From Lycorma delicatula (Eukaryota; Arthropoda; Insecta; Hemiptera; Fulgoridae), in NCBI RefSeq assembly GCF_047948215.1, contig NC_134463.1, forward strand, positions 101,162,657 to 101,226,656: a stretch of 64,000 nt of DNA. The letters run 5' to 3'. This document shows, one piece after another, positions 59,605-64,000 of the stretch (positions within the stretch are counted from its first letter, which is position 1; each line of letters begins with the position of its first letter). The notes below the pieces were generated by a model, which was given only the letters and a program-made list of their open reading frames with translations, ran no database searches and was not told the origin of the DNA. Both the position numbers and the translations under genes were made by a program.

Positions 59605-62600
59605 TTGTCAATACGCTACGAGCTTAACTGAAATTGCTCGCTTACCCTGTAGTATCTAAACGTTTACTACTTTGGAAGGAACTGTTAATTTTAATTATTT
59701 TTTTACATCGCTGTATTTATTTGGTAAAGTGTACCGTAATTTGAGCAGCAATTTTTTAGAACATTTATCTTTAAAGTTCTTCAGATCAAAGAGTATTTTA
59801 AATTACGATTTAAAATAGGCGCTTAATATCCGAAAGGATTTATTCTTCTTCGTTGATGTTGGATGCCCTTCTGTTCCCGAATCTTCAGTGGTAAGAGACA
59901 TCTACAATGTTGAAGTGGATGGATGTCCAAAAAATTGTTTTTAATTAAAAGATGTATAAAACAATGATAAACTACTTAGGGGGTATTTTATTAAATAGAA
60001 TAAAATCTAAAAAAAATATTATATAACTCCAAATTTCTTAGCTAAAAATTCTAATTGATCATTAACCTTTTTTTTTTTTTTTTTGAGAAGATATCTAAAA
60101 TAATTTTTATTTGAAGATCTTTATATCGGTACAAAAAAAGACTATTCGCAGACTTTCAGCTCAATCAGTCAATGTCCTAAGTTCACTGCTTTGTATTGCA
60201 ACATGTAAAGCAATTTATTATATTTGCCACGTTCATAAGATAATTTAATATTATTTAAAAAATTCATTTAATACAACGTTATTTTTTCCTTACATACATT
60301 GATTTTTTTTTCAATTCGTATCCAGAATAATCACTTTATACAAATATACCAGATTGATCATAATGTCTAATTAGATTACGATAGCAGAAGAAGATACTAG
60401 CTTAAGTATTTTACTGAATTATCATGACATCATAATTCCGCCTCTACACAGAGAATGTTTTTTGCTGGATAAAGATTGATCTAACTGTTGCAATCTAACA
60501 TCAACGTTTCAGCCTTTATTTTTTATTATACAATATACACTGGTCTCATCAAATTAGAAAATGGCTGACAAAATTTGTAATTTTTTAAATTAAAAAAGAA
60601 CAAGCAGGCCGCCCAGGCGAAGGGAAAATGATTTTTTCAATTTTTTTCATTTTTAATTATCGGACATTTGACTCTGTAATATTCCAATCTTTGTCTTCCT
60701 CTAGCCCAGACTTTTTAAATATTACTCGTCCTTCTACTACCAAATTAATTTAATCCTGGATGTATTAATACATGACCTACAAATCTAGAACATCACTACA
60801 ACATTCTTCAATAAATTTCTTTCTTTTATTCATCTTAAGACCTTTTCATTCCAAATTTTAAGTCGTAAAAAAAATCGACTTAAAGGATTTAAATTTCACG
60901 ATAACTATATTTGTGGTTTTCTTCTGAAAGTTTTAATGGATGATGAAAGATAAATTTAAACTAGGTCGATTTATTATCTAAGTGCCATCATTGCAAGGGA
61001 GAATAAAAAAAATGTTGGGTATTTGAAAAAAAAATTGTTTTTGGGATTTTGAATGATGACTCTAATAGTAAGTATATTTATATAAATTTTTTCGTAAAAC
61101 AGTATTATTTTTTGTTTACCTGTTTATCGTTTACTTATTTTCATCACTGATAAAAAATTTAGATACGATTTTTCTTTTCAAGTAATTCTAAATATATACG
61201 TACCAGTAAAAAGAAAAATTCTAGACTCTAGATCTAGCGACAAAACCTATACGAAGATTGAAATAACACTTAAAAATAGAAATATAGATATTATATAAAC
61301 ATGTCTAATTAAAAAGATTTTTTTTATAAGAAACTAATCAATCGTTATTTATTTAAATGTCGGAATAATTTTACTGAGGACCGGTTTCCTTAAAGGATTT
61401 TTTAATTCAATTTAATTGTTTATTATCAAATTCTTTTGTATTTTATTTATTACAGCTGTGAATAAAATTAAAGAAAAAATATAACTGAAAATATAGTTTG
61501 AAGAAAGTTACTGGAAAACACTGCAGATCTCATGAAATTTAATTCAAATACTTCATTGAAATAAAATATTTTAAGCAGAGATTGGTTACTAAATAAGAAA
61601 GATATTTTATTTACCTTTTTTGTTGCAACAAAAAAATAATAAAAGGAAACGATTTCTTACCGGATTTCTAGTCGGAAAATATTTAAATTGTATTATATAT
61701 ATATTTTTTAATTAGTAATCGAAACAATAATTTCTACTTTTAGTTTTACTCCTTAACCAATTAAATGTATAATTTGTAAATAACTTTCATTAAGTCTAAA
61801 TAATGTTTAAATATTAAGAATGTTTAATTTAGCCTATACCTACACATGTTTTTTGGTCATAATTCCATATTTTTCTTAAAGTGATTCTCTTCATCAAGAG
61901 TGTAACAATTTTTAAATAACATAACTTGAATAAGTAAGAGGGGTAGAGTTTTATCAATCTTGAAATATTGGCGTCACTACAATATAATATTTAAAAAAGT
62001 AAATTAATTAAAAAACTAAAATTAAAAGGGTTTTTTTTAAAGAAAGGTTATTTTTTGCAAAATTCCTTTTAAAAATTTTCCTATATTATTTGGTAAAATT
62101 TTAAAGCGACCAAAACTAGTTACACGGATATTAACAGAAAAGGAACAAAGTAAACCGTAAGGTATAGATAACAATAACGAAAGAGATAAGTAACAACAGA
62201 TCGCATATTTTGAAAAAAAGTTATGTTTGTAGTAATAGTGGTCAGAGGAATTTATAATTATATCAAATTACTTGTATGATTCAAATAACCGTTACAAAAA
62301 TCTATTATCTCTCCTAAAATCCAGGCAGATATTTACATATTCATTTAAAGGCAGGAGAAATTAGTGATTTCCCGTTAAGTCTCAAGAGAAAGAAAAAAAT
62401 GAATATTATTTATTTAGAAAAATCTTTCATCGCTACTCATCTTCAGTGTTATCTAAGAATTTTTACAGCATATCACAATCTTGTTTTTTAAACAGGTGTA
62501 CAAAAGATAATTGACAATTATCTAAATCTAACATATATGAGCAAAAATTAATGAAAAGTTATCAATAACGAAAGAAAATTCGGGGAAATGTGAAAACTTA

Positions 62601-64000
62601 AAAGAAAAGAATATTGATAACATATAATTTGGGGTGAAAATTAAAATTATGATAATAAATACTTGTCTCAAATATCACAAAATAAAAAATGAAATTAAAA
62701 AACAAATTATTTTAGATTTAAAAAAATAAATAAATCCTTTTTAAAAGAAAAAATCGAAACGTATGCTTTTCTCAGAAGCGATATGTATTTTAAGCTAACA
62801 CAAATCATTTAGTTTGTACTATAGAGTCTGGTAAGACAAGTTTTTTCCTCTTTTACAACAGTCTTATGAACCAACCTACTTCTTAAAAGATTAAACAACA
62901 TAGCCTCTCTTTCTTCTTTTAAGAAACCGAATTATGAACGATCTGTAATATTAAAACAAAAACAAAAAAACTGTTTTATATATATATTTTTTTAATTTAC
63001 CTATATAACATGAAAAATGGCTGTCAAAACGTTGATGATATAAAGCATGTTAAAATTAATTTAAACAAAAATGTTATTGTATTGTTATTCATTATATTTT
63101 ATACAATTATAATAAAATTCATATCAAAAATAAATTTTTATTTTGTTAATTTATTTATAAGAAAAAATATAGCCAAAACAGGTCATTATTTGAAAGCTAT
63201 AAAACCTAATTTAATTTCTTATTGCACAATATTAGCAACGTTACACGATTTACAACCAAATTATATTTAGGTATTTATGTTGTAATTTATTAATTATTTT
63301 TAAAAAAATTAACTTGGTGTCTATTATTTAAAAGGAGAATTAAAAATTTACTTTTAATTTAATTTACAACACCAGAAACTTTTTTCAGGAATATTATTTT
63401 TGTAATTAAAAACATTTTGAAATAAGTTTTATCATAAATTAACTATTTATTCTTCTATTTTTATATTTAATTAATAAAAATGAACTTAATACTTGTTTAA
63501 AATATCGTTAGGCTAAATAAAATATAACATTAACTGGTTTTAAAAGATTTATTATAGTTTTTTAATGAAACATTTTATTTTTTTACAGATTATTTTACTT
63601 TTTTGTTGACAACACAAACGATAATGATATTAGCAAATTAAACATTAAATTATTGTTTTTAAAATATTATTTAATGTTATAACAACTAAAGTAAAAAACT
63701 AGATTAAATATTATCAAATTAACTAACGGTGTAATCTGTCAGTAGTTAATTGGTCTTATTTTTTTTACTAGAAACTCTACAAATTTGATTGTAGATTGAT
63801 TTCTAAAAAATCAAAATGAAATAACGTACGAAGGGCGTAAAAAAATTATAATAATGCGTTTATTTCTGTATTCGGCTAAACTAAAAGAAAATTATCAAAA
63901 TATTTTAAACCCTAACCTTATTGAATAATTGGATAGACTTGTGCTTAACTTTTAAAAAAGGAAAATTCAAAATACTTACGGATGTTTTTGAATCCATAAT
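59605..64000. other. AT-rich DNA without recognised genes
   Basis: The 86-aa frame at 63010-63270 is rich in I, N, K and F, as expected from AT-rich DNA, and shows no domain. No repeats matched elsewhere in the window. The final 4.4 kb looks like plain intergenic or intronic DNA. Confidence 0.65.

Noticed and set aside
63010..63270. 86-aa ORF as a small secreted or membrane protein
   Set aside because: Composition follows the AT-rich sequence, and no promoter, splice or family evidence was seen.

Overview
The window looks like nuclear DNA of an insect. The mobile elements fit a hemipteran best, but that is inference from their style, not a species match. The sequence is visibly AT-rich and full of TA, CA/GT and GA microsatellites and poly-A/T runs. 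It carries tRNA-headed SINEs, decayed LINEs, Tc1/mariner-type and hAT-type DNA elements, and several foldback (MITE-like) elements. I see no operons, prokaryotic signals, organellar genes, true tRNA or rRNA genes, or CRISPR arrays. I also find no intact host protein-coding gene. Every ORF with a recognisable protein belongs to a broken transposable element, so this is an intergenic or large-intron region.

Layout. 0-5 kb: a tRNA-like SINE head (117-200), a TA microsatellite and a 949-bp element with ~195-bp terminal inverted repeats (520-1468), then AT-rich DNA with a perfect CRE palindrome near 4.36 kb. 5-20 kb: two members of a dispersed repeat (5205, 15223), the second just upstream of a decayed transposase (15973-16640); a SINE with target-site duplications (10695-10976); a small GC-rich island with a good-looking 3' splice site (17.4-17.7 kb). 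20-30 kb: SINE fragments, a (TG)37 tract joined to a ~306-bp near-perfect hairpin (25869-26174), a degenerate mariner (27931-29152) and a SINE. 33-36.4 kb: a decayed endonuclease/reverse-transcriptase LINE interrupted by a SINE. 38.7-39.8 kb: a ~490-bp repeat and a ~356-bp duplication. 41.4-42.7 kb: a hAT-like element with a 32-bp perfect palindrome. 45.2-46.5 kb: a foldback MITE, then a 5'-truncated R1-type LINE between perfect 15-bp duplications. 46.9-50.2 kb: a third member of the dispersed repeat and a 2.28-kb Tc1/mariner-like element with ~540-bp TIRs, itself broken by a nested insertion. 57.3-58.4 kb: a cluster of one foldback element and two SINEs. 59.6-64 kb: AT-rich DNA with nothing recognised.

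How the parts relate. Two SINE families with different tRNA-like heads (called SINE-A and SINE-B here) end in the same ~40-bp tail, which suggests one LINE partner mobilised both. The nesting (SINE in LINE, retro-insertion in transposon) gives a relative order of insertion. The most interesting signals are the shared SINE tail, the long hairpin at 25.9-26.2 kb, the unclassified long-TIR element at 0.5-1.5 kb and the long-TIR mariner-like element at 47.9-50.2 kb. All identities and alignments were judged by eye, without computation.
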